47,809 nucleotides of DNA from Basidiobolus meristosporus CBS 931.73 (Eukaryota; Basidiobolomycota; Basidiobolomycetes; Basidiobolales; Basidiobolaceae), in assembly GCA_002104905.1 (NCBI GenBank), contig MCFE01000669.1, positions 1 through 47,809 of the forward strand, read 5' to 3'. Numbering within the stretch: the stretch's first letter is position 1; each line of letters starts with the position of its first letter. Below are positions 10,653 to 21,976 of the stretch, piece after piece. The notes beneath the pieces were generated by a model. It worked only from the letters and a program-made list of their open reading frames with translations, was not told the origin of the DNA and made no database searches. A program made the translations under genes and the position numbers.

Positions 10653-11998
10653 GCGCTTAGAAAAGGTACTCAGATGTTCCTCATGGTGGTTTTACAGGAG
10701 GATTCCTCTACCCCAGCACCCCAGCAGGTCCAGACTCTCTTGAAGAAATATTCAGATGTGTTTCCAGATGAGCTTGTAAGCCTACCACCAGTCAGAGACG
10801 TGGATCATGCCATTGACACAGGTGATAGCCCTCTAGTGAGCAAGATACCTTACAGAATGAGTCCATTGGAATTGGAGGAAATGAAGAGACAAATTGATCA
10901 GCTATTGCACCAAGGATACATCAGGCCCAGCAAGTCACCCTAGGGAGCACCAGTGCTTTTTGTGAAAAAGAAGGATGGAAAACTCAGGATGTGCATTGAC
11001 TACAGAGCCCTGAACTCACTTACCATCAAGAATAAGTACCGCATACCTTGGATTGATGAGCTTTTGGACCAACTTAATGGAGCCACTATTTTCAGCAAGA
11101 TTGACCTCATGTCAGGATACAACCAAATTAGGGTGAAACCAGAAGATATCCCTAAGACAGCATTCAGGACCAGATATGGACATTACAAGTACTTGGTCAT
11201 GAGTTTTGGCCTCACTAATGCCCCTGCAACATTCATGACGCTAATGCAGACTGTCTTTCAGGAGTACTTAGACAAGTTTGTGATAATCTACCTGGATGAC
11301 ATATTGATATACAGCAAGACAGAAAAGGATCACATGGTGCACATTGAAAAGGTCTTGAAGAAACTAAGAGAGAACAAGCTATATAGCAAGCTAGCCAGGT
11401 GTGAATTCTTCAAGGAGCATGTTGAATACCTGGGACACATAGTGACTAGCACAGGAGTGACCTTAGACTCTAAGAAGGTTGAGGTTATCAAGAATTTGAA
11501 GCAGCCCCATAGCATATCAGAACTCAGATCATTCCTTGGAATGGTTTCCTATTATCGGAGATTTGTCAAGTCTTTTGCAGGTATTGCAGCCCCTTTAACT
11601 GATATCCTCAAAAAAAATAATACCTACAAGTGGGACATAGCTTGTGAGACTGGCTTCCAGATGCTCAAGAATGAACTTGCCAAGTGCTAAGCTTAAGAAT
11701 ACCAGACTTCAGAAAAGAGCTCACTCTGTGCACAGATGCCTCAGATTATGCAATTGGTAGAGTGCTGAGCCAAGAACTCAAGGGAAAGGACTACCCTGTT
11801 GCCTTTGAATCCAAGAAACTGAACTCAGCAGAACAAAACTATCCAGTCCATGAGAAGGAGATGGTTGCTATAATACACCATTTGAAGACATGGAGATGCT
11901 ATATTGAAGGAGTTAAATGCACTGTGAAGACTGATCATGCCTCCCTCAAGTATATATTTACTCAGAAGGTACTCTCTAGAAGAATGACAAGATGAAGT
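10653..11998 (+). pseudogene. Gypsy reverse transcriptase and RNase H (G1)
   Basis: The RT frame (10953-11690) carries FVKKKDGKLRMCIDYRALN, SKIDLMSGYNQIRV, the SFGLTNAPATF block and the active site YLDDILIYS with both aspartates intact. RNase H follows after a frame change (11684-11995) with LCTDASDYAIG, the ESKKLNSAEQNY block and KTDHASLKYIF. A stop (TAG) at about 10942 replaces a Trp of the G2-like sequence PSKSPWGAPV, and a TGA near 11995 replaces the Trp in MTRWSEY. Both are G-to-A changes. No active polyprotein is possible. Confidence 0.9.
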
Positions 11999-12100
11999 GA
12001 ATACATTCAGCAATTTGACCTGGAAATTGTCTACAGCCCTGGAAAAAACAACACGGTTGCTGACGCCTTATCAAGATTAGATCAAGTTGCACAACTCAAC

Positions 12101-13384
12101 TTGGTGCATGAATCAGATTGGCCTAGCCTATTACCAAAGTACTTGGAGGACCAAGCCATTCCTAATGAAGTGGATAAAGATATCAAGAAGATAATCTGTG
12201 ATGAAGCCAGCAAATTTGTAGTACAGGATGAAACACTTTGCCAAATTGTTGATGGAAGCCCTATTGCCTATTGCCCTTATGTTTCTTGCCTGGATTTATT
12301 ACATAAGCTACACAATGGATATAGACATCTTTGGATTGAAGGAACCTATAGCCTTGTGAAAGCCAGAGCATGGTGGCCCAGAATGAAACAAGATATTGAG
12401 AAGCTAGTGAAAACATGCCCAAGCCGCCAAATCAATCAAGGCCAGCCACAAAGAATTGCCAAACTCTTCCCTTTGGAGCCTGTAAAACCATTTGATAGAT
12501 GGGGAATTGACTTTATTGGAAGACTGCCAACTACCAGGAAATGCAACCGTTGGATCCTAGTAGCAATTGTTCATGCCACTAAATGGCCAGTTGCTAAAGC
12601 TGTACCAATAGCCAGTGAACAAGAAGTTGCAAGCTTCATTTACCATGAGATCCTGATGAAGTTTGGATGCCCTGTGGAGATCTTATCTGATAGAGGAGCA
12701 AACTTTATGGCAAAGACATTAGAGGCTTACCTGGAAATGCAGCAGATCAGACACTTGAAAACCTTGGCATATCACCCCAGAACTAATGGAGTCACTGAGC
12801 GGTTTAATGGATTATTTGGAAAAATGCTCACCAAGTATGCAAATGGAGTTGTCTGTAGATGGGATGAGTATATAGACCAAGCACTCTTTGTAGGCAGAGT
12901 TAGAGTACACAACACCACCCAGCAATCTCCATTTTACTTAGTGTATGGATGTGAACCAAGGATTCCAGGAGATCTCACACAACCCAAGCTTACCGATGCC
13001 TTAGAAGACAAACTTAGTCAGCCAAGTAGACACCGGCAACTGGAACAAAGACGTCAAGAGGCACAGACCACAGTATCTCAAAGTGCAGAAAAGATGAAGC
13101 AGAGATTTGATAAGACTATAGCACCAGAAGCATTGACAGTTGGGAACTTTGTATTGCTAAGAAATAACACTCAGAAGAAGTTTGAGCCACAATGGACAGG
13201 ACCAATCAAGATCATCAGAGAATGTCCATTTGCAACTTACCAACTGGTGGACAAACAAGGCAATATCCAGGAAGATTTAGTGCATAGGGACAGACTTAAG
13301 CTTGCAAGACTTGCTGATAATACTGAACCATCAAGATATTGGTATCACAAGAAAAGAGATTCAGGAGAACCTTCTCAACTTTAG
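12101..13384 (+). pseudogene. Gypsy integrase (G1), long open frame
   Basis: A 427-codon open frame. It has the HHCC zinc region (H..HNGYRHLW... to TCPSRQ, where the second Cys of the CxxC pair reads Arg), the DDE core (D in RWGIDFIGRL, D in ILSDRGANF, E in NGVTERFNG), and a C-terminal beta-barrel-like domain (GNFVLLRNN to QWTGPIKI and LVHRDRLKL). No chromodomain is seen. The frame ends 11 nt before the polypurine tract AGTAGGGGAGA and the 3' LTR. The Cys-to-Arg change, if real, would weaken zinc binding. Confidence 0.9.
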
Positions 13385-13394
13385 TAGGGGAGAA

Positions 13395-13762
13395 TATTAT
13401 GATCTGCTGCTTGAATGTTTAAGTTAGATCAGTTTTTAGTCAAATCAATTAGTATATGTTTAGGTTATCAGTATATTGGTATTATCTATCAAATCAGTAG
13501 CATTAGTCAGCAAATGAATCAGCAGATCCTTATCAGACAGAAATAGATATATTAAGTAGGATCTTATTGGGTGATGATGATGCAATCAATTGAGTCATCA
13601 GCCACAACCTACATTAGGAAATACAATTAGTCAGCAATTGATCTGGCAAAATGTATATAAGGAGCTGCTGGAACCTCAATAAAAATCAGTTCAAGTTTTA
13701 GTGAATACAATACTAGCTAAACTCCCTATTCCTCTACAACTCTTATACCAAGACTTGTAACA
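13395..13762 (+). repeat. 3' LTR of gypsy G1 (family G)
   Basis: 368 bp, TATTATGATC (decayed TGTTATGATC) to CTTGTAACA, preceded by the polypurine tract AGTAGGGGAGA. A TATA box (GTATATAAGGAGC, about 13650) is followed by CAATAAAAATC. It aligns end to end with 20504-20872 and with both LTRs of G2. Confidence 0.9.
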
Positions 13763-14921
13763 GCTATACCAAAAACATAAAGCCAAATATGTAGAACTCT
13801 GCTGCTACTGTATTCATTGTGTACTCATCTTGCTCAATGTGTGGAGAATATTGGTAATACAAAGTTGGGTAGGGTGAAACTAGCAACTAATTTCAATCAG
13901 GACAACCTTACCAAAGTATAACAGGTTTCTTGCATTCACAAGCCAGTCTTAACACCATTGAATATGCAGTTTGCATAAACAAGTGCCAGAGTGTTCCTTT
14001 AGGAGGGACTAGAATCCAACCTGGAGAAGGAATACATTGGCCAAGTACCAAAAGGTTCTTTGCAGACATTCAAGAGGTCGTCATGACAGAAGTGGCATCA
14101 ACCAATTGTATGTTTGCAAGATGTATATGTAACCATCAACATAAGATATATGGCAACTTTGCAAATATCATACTGAAAAGTTGTTGAATTGATGTTATAG
14201 GAGCATATCAATTGCACAAGCTGTGCACACTTGTAGAGGGTGGTAAGCAGGAGGCCATAGTTCTTCTTGATTCAATCTATATCCCTATGAAAAATAACTT
14301 GGTTCTTTGGGTGGATCCAGTCTAGATCAGCTGTCAAGATCTTGTCAAGAGACTGTTCAGTACCAGGAGCTTGGAATTAATGGCCCTCTACACATTCTTA
14401 TGATAGAATCACAACAATGTTTGGCTAATTTGACTACTAAATCCAGTAAAAAACATAATGGTGTTTGGGTGTTGTTTTGCCAAGGGTGCAATGGCATTGT
14501 TGAGGTCTTAGCGCACTCCTCAACTATATAAGTGGATCTTGTAGGTCAGTACATCCAATAGTCTTATATGGCCAAAAACATGAGAGAACTTTGATGGCCT
14601 CCTTGTAAGCCTCTGATAGCATCATCATGGCAGTATGGCAGCCTACAGCTAGTTTTGTATAAGGTCACCATACCAATTTATCAAATAGTATTTTCTTTTT
14701 CCACCTCTCCTTGCGCAATTTATAAATTCCACTGTAGAATTGGCCCTCTTTATTTGCTTACCCACTACTACCTTGGGTATCTGGTATATAGTTCAAATCA
14801 AAAAAATATGGCTCCAGCTTACTAACCTCCACAAATGTGCACACTTGCTACAATTAACATACTTCTGTCATCTCAACTTTATGACACTTCTATGTAATAA
14901 TTGCAAGGTTGCAATATATAT
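13763..14921 (+). repeat. tnp2-transposon-derived repeat, copy F4
   Basis: Bases 13763-13855 match 6722-6812 and 8985-9070, and 13856-13920 matches 7058-7120. Bases 14610-14790 match 7190-7370 in inverted orientation (shared 'ttctacagtggaat' and 'aactagctgtaggctgccat'), so this copy has been rearranged. The remaining frames (13930-14187, 14307-14531, 14740-14979) show no motif I recognise. No gene. Confidence 0.45.
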
Positions 14922-14923
14922 TA

Positions 14924-15654
14924 GACTTGTTCCATTAGATAGTGTCATATTGAGCCATGAGTGCCAAATAATGCCATAGTGTGCCAGAGAGGCCAAATGA
15001 GCCTATACTAGGCCACAGAGTGTGAGACATAGCTCTGCATCTTCATGCAAAGCAGTCCCTGTGTTTCACCCATTGCACAGGAGAAAATCCATTTTTTGAC
15101 CTTTTTTTGTGGATCAATGTAGCTCAGGATGTGTAAGAGCACAGGAGAACTGAACATATACATCTGGTACTCAATACCCATGGGACTCTGAATCTAGCTC
15201 CTGTAGCTTGTTTCATGTCACAAAAATGAATGGCACTATCTTGGTCCACTGGTACTATCAGGAACTATATTTAAATATTAGCCCTAAGGTAAGACCTATA
15301 CAAAGCACTTATAGTGCCAGTTAGTGCCAGTGGACCAAGATGGTGTCTCTCATATCTGTGGCATGTTACAAGCCACAGGAGCTAGATTCAGAGTGCCATG
15401 GGTATTGAGTACCAGATGCATATCTTCAATCTGCTTGTGCTCTTACACATCCTGCACAACATTGATCCAAAAAAAAGGTCAAAAAATGGATTCTCTCCAG
15501 CACAATGGGTGAAACACAAGGGCTGCTTTGCATGAAGATGAAGAGCTATGTTTCACACCCTGTGGCCAGATATAGGCTCACTTGGCCTCTCTGGCACACC
15601 ATGGCATCATTTTGCACTCATGGCTCAATGTGGCACTATCCAATGGAACAAGTC
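14924..15654. mobile_element. Foldback element D2 with about 345-bp arms
   Basis: 731 bp between TA dinucleotides (14922-14923 and 15655-15656). The left arm (14924 to about 15270) and right arm (about 15308-15654) are imperfect reverse complements over almost their whole length, leaving a spacer of about 37 nt. The outermost bases GACTTGTTCCATT are shared with the small MITE D1 (26498-26706). The arms are rich in GTGCCA/TGGCAC. TA flanks suggest mobilisation by a Tc1/mariner-type transposase, but no transposase is encoded here. Confidence 0.8.
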
Positions 15655-15656
15655 TA

Positions 15657-15994
15657 TTGTGTTGCTGGTGGAATATACATCTTGCAAATATAGGCTTGGT
15701 TGTCACCACTTCTGCCATGATTACCTTGTGGGTATCTGCAAGGAACTTTTTGGTATTTACCTAATATATTCCTTCTACCTGCAGGATTCTAGTCCCTCTT
15801 ATAGGTGCACTCCAGCTCTTGTGTGTGCAAGTTCTGTACTACACTTGCTCTGTTGGCTAGTGCCACATAGTGCCAGATTGATCTGGCACTCTAATTTTTA
15901 CCATAATGCCAGTAGTAGGGCACAGTTACCGGCAATTTACTCAATTGTACTTTGGTGATAAGAATAGTACTTTTCTTGCGTTTTTTACTTTACA
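15657..15994. other. Unassigned spacer after foldback element
   Basis: No gene seen. The segment 15850-15915 again contains several GTGCCA/TGGCAC words, resembling the interior of the foldback family, so it may be a fragment of a related element. Confidence 0.4.
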
Positions 15995-16544
15995 TTATGC
16001 TCCAGGCACATTACTCTCTGTGGATTTTTCCTGTTTGCATATACTGTGAATAATAAGTATATCAAATATTTGACATACTCCGCTTTTTTCTTCTTTATAT
16101 GACTTTCCTCTGTGTTTACCAGCCAGTAAGCTGAAACTCTTTAGATATTCAAATATATGCTCTACTCCACCACTGATATGACTAAATATCACATTGTAGA
16201 GCTTCTGCTTCCTGCTAAGCACACTATTCCTTGGCTTGCTATGATCTGCAATACATCCTATTCTCTGACAATCCTCTCCTATTTGAGCTAAGTCTGCCAT
16301 CTATATCTCCTCTTTACTGAATTCTGGATGATTTTTCTACACAGAGTGCTTTGTCATTCCTACTTCTAGCAAATGGCCCACTAAGGTAGATGATGTGACC
16401 CTCATTGTCAGACAGTGGCTGAAGCCTCACACAGTGTGCCTTGTATTTGCCAGAATAGAAGTGCCTCTGCTCTCCAGAAGGTTGGTTAGCCCTGACTGGG
16501 AAGGTATCCAAGATATTTCTGATTTGGAATCTGTAGCTGAACAT
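15995..16544 (-). pseudogene. DDE_Tnp_4-type transposase fragment
   Basis: The minus-strand frame 16314-16544 contains ILDTFPVRANQPSG, FYSGKYKAHCVRLQ and IIYLSGPFARSRND. This is the pattern of DDE superfamily endonucleases of the PIF/Harbinger-like DDE_Tnp_4 group: a first Asp, then [F/Y]SGKxKxHxxKxQ, then GP[F/Y]xGSxxD with the second Asp. A second frame (15995-16300, 101 codons) continues with MADLAQIGEDCQRIGCIADH and the late block GGVEHIFEYLKSFSLLAGKHR, where V-E-x-x-F-x-x-L-K supplies the third acidic position. A frame change separates the two near 16305. No terminal repeats were found around it. Confidence 0.7.
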
Positions 16545-16660
16545 TCTGGGATATGGAGCTGTTGTGTTTTATTATGAGTAGTTTGGGCCTGTTCTGCAAT
16601 GTAGAGACTAATAAAATATACAACAACTTTCAGTCTGCATATACTGAAATAGTTCATTGG

Positions 16661-18344
16661 GAGTTTGATATTCCAATAGTAGATATAACTTTCACCAATA
16701 TTCTCAATCCCAAGCTCAAGATTTACTGTGGGCAGTGTTTCTCACTTCTACAGTAGTGTTCTGACCTTCTGCCATCTATTAGGCTTATTCAATTTTATAG
16801 TGACTTTTCCTTATTTGGAAGTAACTTCCCTTTCTGAGATTATATATCCTGATATGGAGATTCTGAACTCCCCTTTGACCAAAAGGGGTGTGGTGAAGTA
16901 GTCTCTGAAGGTGTCTTTACACCTAAAGGGGTGTCTAAAGGGCAGTCATTGTAGTAAAGGGGCTTCCTATAGTGGTCTCTAAATTGGACTTTACACTAAA
17001 GAGGGGCCTGAAGGGGCAACTTTACAGTCAAAGAGCTTCTTCAAGGGGTCTCTAAAGGGGTCTTCAAGCTCAAGGGGTATCTAAAGGGGTGTCTTTTGAG
17101 TGAAGAAGCTTCTTAACTAGGACTTTTTCAACCAAAAAGTGGTAGTTTTCTTGTAGAACTTAAATTGGATTCTGGTGAGCTTTGCAGTTTCTTTACTGAT
17201 GTAGCACCAATCAAAGTCAGAATACTCAACAGTGCAAGTGATATTGGGGAAGTTTTATAATCTTTAAGCTTGTAATAGTAATATGGAGATTCTGGAAAGA
17301 GATGCTCACTTTACTTTCAGCTAAGGAAGTCATATATATGAAAATTTTGAAGGAACCAAGTTTTTTGGGCAATTGCTCTAGCAATACATGTGATACAAAG
17401 CTATCAATTTGCAGTGACACAGATTGAACATAGGTTTAGCATCTGTAGAAGTTGCAAAGATTTTATTTGCTGTTTATGCACAATCAAAGTCACCAAAGTA
17501 ATTCCAGTGCAAGGCCTATTGTAAATGGTTAATGGACTCTTTTGATCATGGCTCCTTAAGTACTGCTTCAAATGGGCTGTGACTTAAAGCATCTGTTGGC
17601 TACTGAGTGTTCTGCACAACATAATATTATTTGGTGGATTGCTTGTCACGGTGTTGAGCTTTTGTCTAAGTTGGAACTTCTTGATGTTTCATTTGTGTGT
17701 TGCAATAGCAAAAGCAAAATAAAGAAATGAGTGCAAAACGGTCTTGAGATATTGCAGTAATTGAATACTTTCCATTACCACAGAAGTCTATTGGAGCTTC
17801 TGAACCTGGTATTTCAAGCTTGTTCCAAGTCACTCATACCTGCTGCAAGGTGGTTCTCCATTGCTGTCAGCAGGGAGTGAAGGCTTCTAGGGCTATTGTA
17901 ACCATGGATAATGGGATAGATATTGTAGGGCAATAGGTCTTATAGCAGCAGGGTAGCTAAAAAATGAATATCCTTGAGTAGATTTTGGTAGATGATTCAC
18001 AGTACTTGGTATAGGCTCCTCTAATGTGTCAGCAGGAAATTCATTGTAGTGATGGGATTGATCAGAAAAGCCCATTCAGATGATTGAGTCATATCAAAAT
18101 TGGGACATGATTGAATAAAGGTGATAAGAACTGATTTGGCAAAATAGGCCTAGTATATCTGATTTTCCATGCATTGTGATTGAATTTCCATTATTTTGAC
18201 ATATGTCCCATCATTATGTTGAAAAATATATCCTCAAATGAAGACTTTGTGATTTTATTGATGATATGCACACTAGTTCATAATCAATCAGGAGATCTGC
18301 AGTTGCTATGATTTCATTTGGTAAGAGCTCCAAAGTATCAGAAA
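16661..18344. other. Gene-free stretch with a G-rich repeat tract
   Basis: I see no supportable gene. Bases 16870-17115 are a degenerate AAAGGGG-rich tract listed separately. The minus frame 17893-18075 (60 codons) lacks motifs and has stops on both sides. Bases 17100-17900 are AT-rich and unassigned. Confidence 0.5.
16870..17115 (+). repeat. Degenerate AAAGGGGTNTCT-type minisatellite
   Basis: At least eight G-runs of four occur in about 245 bases, mostly within the word AAAGGGG or AAGGGG, and several are followed by TGTCT, TCTCT or TATCT (for example near 16921, 17046 and 17085). Spacing is irregular at roughly 15-40 nt, so this is a decayed tandem array rather than a regular satellite. No coding frame crosses it. 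Confidence 0.55.
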
Positions 18345-18670
18345 CAGGGTAAGTGAATATGTTGAGGAATCCAATGGTTAGGTTCAAGAGGAGGGGTACA
18401 GACTGCAGGCAACTGCATCTAGATTGCGCAAGGATGCCTCACTAGATTTGTTACCATCCCTTGCAATGACATTGCACTGTGCACATCAGTCCAATTTAGG
18501 CTGATATCATTCCTAAGTATGCCCTGCTTTGAGTTGATGTGCATCAGATCAATGCCCATGCTTCAGAGTAAAACTACTTGAACTTGCCAAATGGCTCATT
18601 TGTATGCATGTCCATTGGGGGGGACAAGTTGTGTCAACATATAACATCACATTAAACAAAGCCAAGGGTC
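18345..18670 (+). repeat. Dispersed repeat J, copy 2
   Basis: Second copy of the repeat at 280-615, in the same orientation and well diverged. See copy 1 for shared landmarks. It lies downstream of the C-terminal half of ORF H. Confidence 0.5.
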
Positions 18671-18957
18671 ACAAAGTTGATGTCCCATAACTAAGAGGTA
18701 CTGATCCCATCAGGACACTGTCTAGAGACTGTTGAAAATAGTTGCACCCCAGATTTCACAAAAAATTGGTTAAAATATTTCATCACAACAATGTATGAGT
18801 GGCTATTAATTGGTTCCCTGCCAATTTGCTCACTTTCTGATCCTGTAAACTCTATTGCCACCTACATTTGTGTGCATTGATTGGCAATTGCCTCTTTTAC
18901 ACACTCCTTACTTCCTGACTCAGCTGTTTCTCTTACTTCTCATGAGTACAAACTGAT

Positions 18958-19767
18958 TTATTTCCAATGAAACTTCAGTTGTACCTCAATTGCCAATTGT
19001 GTAGATCTATACAAGTCCCTATGCCCTACACTAACATTACACCCAACCCCACACCCAACAAGTAACTCCATTAAAATCTGCCACTCAATAAGTATTTCTG
19101 CTGTAACACTCAGGTTCCACAACTTTGGCAGGAACCTAATGACTTTATGCCACTGTTCATTTACTGGTTCCCACATGTCCTGGTCTTCAACTGGCATTGC
19201 AAGGTCTAGCATCTCACCTGCCAGTCTTTGCAGTAAATCCTTGCAATATTCCAGTGCCTTTTCTTGAGCACTGCTCTTAAAGAAGTGCTGCAACCTCTTG
19301 ATGCACCTATCAATGTTCCAAAACTCCACTGAAGGCATTGCAATGGTATTTCAAGCTCTTGACATTGTAAACTTATCTGTCAGTGGAATCTCCACTCTGT
19401 CATCAATAGAGGATGTGGAGGCTGTGGTAGACAAATTGCCTTTTCAGCCAACTCATTGACCTTGCTAGTGTGTAGCTCAACTGGCTGTGCTTCCAACTCA
19501 TGTGAAAACAGCTTTTTCTTGTTGGTAATTCATCTTGGCTATGATGGGTTTCAGTCTGTTGCTGGCTTGCAACATTAATTGGCACAAGCTGCAGTTTTTT
19601 GCATGCCTCCCTGTCTCAGGCTTGGGTAGAAATTTTCCCCTTCACCTTTTCCTTTATCATTGCCAGGTCTAACACTGCTTCTTTGACTGGGTGCTTCTTG
19701 AGTAGTGCTACACTTTTTCCTTGATAAATGTTGTGCTGGCACAATTCAAGTGCATTCTGCTTGACCT
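18958..19767 (-). pseudogene. ORF H, copy 2, C-terminal part
   Basis: This is the continuation of the minus-strand ORF at 26136-26960, separated from it by the whole gypsy element G2. The join is supported by sequence: KVKQNAL directly left of G2 continues IPWD..EL directly right of it, as in the uninterrupted copy 1 (ELKAKQNAL). Further on, 18958-19338 is a 126-codon open frame with landmarks FWNIDRCIKRLQHFF, CKDLLQRLAGEMLDLAMPV and VNEQWHKVIRFLPKLW. I do not recognise the family. Frame breaks near 19340-19620 indicate decay. Confidence 0.55.
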
Positions 19768-19771
19768 TGAG

Positions 19772-20140
19772 TGTTACAAGTCTTGATATCAGAGTTGTAG
19801 AGGAATAGGGAGTTTAGCTAATATAGTATTCACTAAAACTTGAACTGATATTTATTGAGGTTCCGGCAGCTCCTTATATACATTTTGTCAGATCATTTGC
19901 TGACTAATTGTATTTCCCAATGTAGGCTGTGGATGTTGACTCATTTAATTGCATCCTCATCCCCCAATAAGATCCTACTTGATATATCTATTTCTGTCTG
20001 ATAAGGATCTGCTGACTCATTTGCTGACAAATGCTACTGATTTGATAGATAGCACTGATATACTGATAGGCTAAACATAAAACTAATTTATTTGACTAAA
20101 AACTGATATAACTCAAACATTCAAGCAGCAGATCATAGCT
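19772..20140 (-). repeat. 3' LTR of gypsy G2
   Basis: 369 bp in minus orientation. The outer end TGTTACAAGTC (plus strand) corresponds to GACTTGTAACA; the inner end is decayed (GATCATAGCT instead of GATCATAACA) and abuts the polypurine tract (CTCTCCCCTACT on the plus strand). Confidence 0.9.
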
Positions 20141-20162
20141 CTCTCCCCTACTAAAGTAGGGA

Positions 20163-20503
20163 GGGCTCTCCTCAATTTCTTTTCTTATGACACCAATATC
20201 TTAATGGTTTGGTATTGTTGGCAAGTCTTGCAAGCTTGAGTCTGTCTCCATGAACTAAATCTTCCCAGATATTCCCTTGTTTGTCCACTAGTTGATAAGC
20301 AAATGGACATTCTCTGATGATCTTAAAGGTTCTGTCCATTGTGACTCAAGCTTCTTCCAAGTATTGTGTCTCAGCAATACAAAGTTCCCAACTGTCAATG
20401 ATTCTGGTGATGCAGTCTTTTCAAATCTATGCTTCACATTTCTGTGCTTTGATATACTTTGGTCTGTGCCTCTTGCCATCTTTGTTCCTGCTACTGGTGG
20501 CTA
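20163..20503 (-). pseudogene. Gypsy integrase C-terminus (G2), part 1
   Basis: The minus frame 20288-20479 reads KHRFEKTASPESLTVGNFVL and QWTEP, aligning with the C-terminal domain of the G1 integrase (FDKTIAPEALTVGNFVLL). Upstream it is cut by the solo LTR at 20504-20872; the integrase core continues beyond it. Premature stops and a frame change near 20285 are present. Confidence 0.85.
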
Positions 20504-20872
20504 TGTTATGATCTACAGCTTGAATGTTTAAGTTAGATCAGTTTTTGGTTAAATCAATTAGTTTTATGTTTAGCCTATCAGTACATCAGTGTTCTCTATC
20601 AAATCAGTAGTATTAGTCAGCAGGTGTATTAGCAGATCCTTATCAGACAGAAATAGTTATATTATGTAGGATCTAATTGGGTGATGATGAAGCAATTAAA
20701 TGAGTCATCAGCCACAGCCTACATTAGGAAATACAATTAGTCAGCAAATGATCTGGCAAAATGTATATAAGGAGCTGCTGGAACCTCAATAAAAGTTGGT
20801 TTAAGTTTTAGTGAATACAATACTAGCTAAACTCCCTATTCCTCTACTACTCATATACCAAGACTTGTAACA
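20504..20872 (+). repeat. Solo LTR, family G (G3), inside gypsy G2
   Basis: 369 bp with intact ends TGTTATGATC and CTTGTAACA, in plus orientation, opposite to its host. The flanks GCTA (20500-20503) and TCTA (20873-20876) correspond to one TCTA in the uninterrupted sequence inferred from G1, so a 4-bp duplication with one change is supported. It has intact TATA (GTATATAAGGAGC) and AATAAAAG signals. It is the same family as the G1 and G2 LTRs. Confidence 0.88.
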
Positions 20873-20876
20873 TCTA

Positions 20877-21976
20877 CTTGGCCAACTGAGTTCTTCTTTT
20901 AAGGTGTCTGTAGGCTTTGGTTGTGTGAGATCTCCTGAAATCCTTGGTTCACATCCATACACTAAGTAAAGTGGTGATTGCTGGGTGGTGTTGTGTACTC
21001 TAACTCTGCCTGCAAAGAGTGCTTGGTCTATATACTCATCCCATCTACTGACAGCTCCATTTGCATACTTAGCCAGTATTTCCCAAATAATCCATTAAAC
21101 TGTACAGTGACTCCATTAGCTCTGGGGTGATATGCCAAGGTATTCAAGTGTCTGAAGTGCTGCATTTCCAGGTAAGCTTCCAATGTCTTTGCCATAAAGT
21201 TTGCTCCTCTATTGGATAGAATCTCTACAGGGCATCCAAACTTCATATTGATCTCACAGTAGATAAAACTTGCAACTTCTTGCTTACTGACTACAGGTAC
21301 TGCTTTAGCCACTGGCCATTTAGTGGCATGGTCAATTGCTACTAGCATCCATGGATTGCATTTCCTGGTAGTTGGCAGTCTTGCAACAAAGTCAATTCCC
21401 CATCTTTCAATTGGTCTTGCAGGCTATAAGGGAATGAGTTCAGCAATACTCTGTGGTTGGCCTTGGTTGATATGCCAATTTGGGCATACTTACACTAGTT
21501 TCTCAACCTCTTGTTTCATTCTGAGCCACCAAGCTCTGGCTTTCACAAAACTATAGGTTCCTTCAAATCCAAGATGTCCATATCCATTGTGTAGCTTATT
21601 ATTAAATCCAGGCAAGCAATAGGCAAAAGGGCTCCCATCAGCAATTCAGCAGAGTGTTCATCCTGTACCATAGGTTAACTGGCTTCATCCTGGATTATCT
21701 TCTTGATCTCTTTGTCCACTTCATTAGGAATGGCTTGGTTCTCCATGTACTTTGGTATTAAGCTAGGCCAATTTGATTCATGCACCAAGTTGAGTTGTCC
21801 AACATGTTGTAATCTTGATAAGACATCAGCAACAGTGTTGTTTTTCCCAGGGCAGTAGACAATCTCACAATCAAATTGCTGAATGTATTCACTCCATCTT
21901 GTCATTCTTCTAGAGAGTACCTTCTGAGTAAATATATACTTGAGTGAGGCATGATCAGTCTTCACAGTGCATGCGG
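20877..21976 (-). pseudogene. Gypsy integrase core and RNase H end (G2), part 2
   Basis: Minus frames 21028-21348 and 21675-21998 carry the integrase core (DHATKWPVAKAVPV, ILSNRGANFMAKTLEAYLEM, HPRANGVTVQFNG) and, upstream, KTDHASLKYIFTQKVLSRRM with the linker CPGKNNTVADVLSRL. Compared with G1, the second catalytic Asp (LSDRG) is Asn here and the Glu in GVTERFNG reads Val in GVTVQFNG, so the DDE triad is lost. The segment is bounded at 21977 by LTR-A3. Confidence 0.9.

Larger units (their letters stand above)
9099..13762 (+). mobile_element. Ty3/gypsy element G1, 5'-truncated
   Basis: G1 starts abruptly inside the protease region, lacking its 5' LTR and gag, and runs through protease, RT, RNase H, integrase and a 3' LTR (13395-13762). 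Gene order protease-RT-RNase H-integrase is that of Ty3/gypsy. Two solo LTRs interrupt it (9392-9760, copia-type; 9850-10652, family B). It is very similar to the complete element G2 on the other strand (19772-26131). Reading-frame breaks near 10940, 11690 and 11995 make it inactive, though the integrase frame is still 427 codons long. Confidence 0.9.

Noticed and set aside
12101-13384. Integrase frame as an active or domesticated gene
   Set aside because: It is long and open but continues directly into a gypsy 3' LTR, has lost one zinc-ligand Cys, and has stop codons just upstream in RNase H; nothing suggests separate expression.
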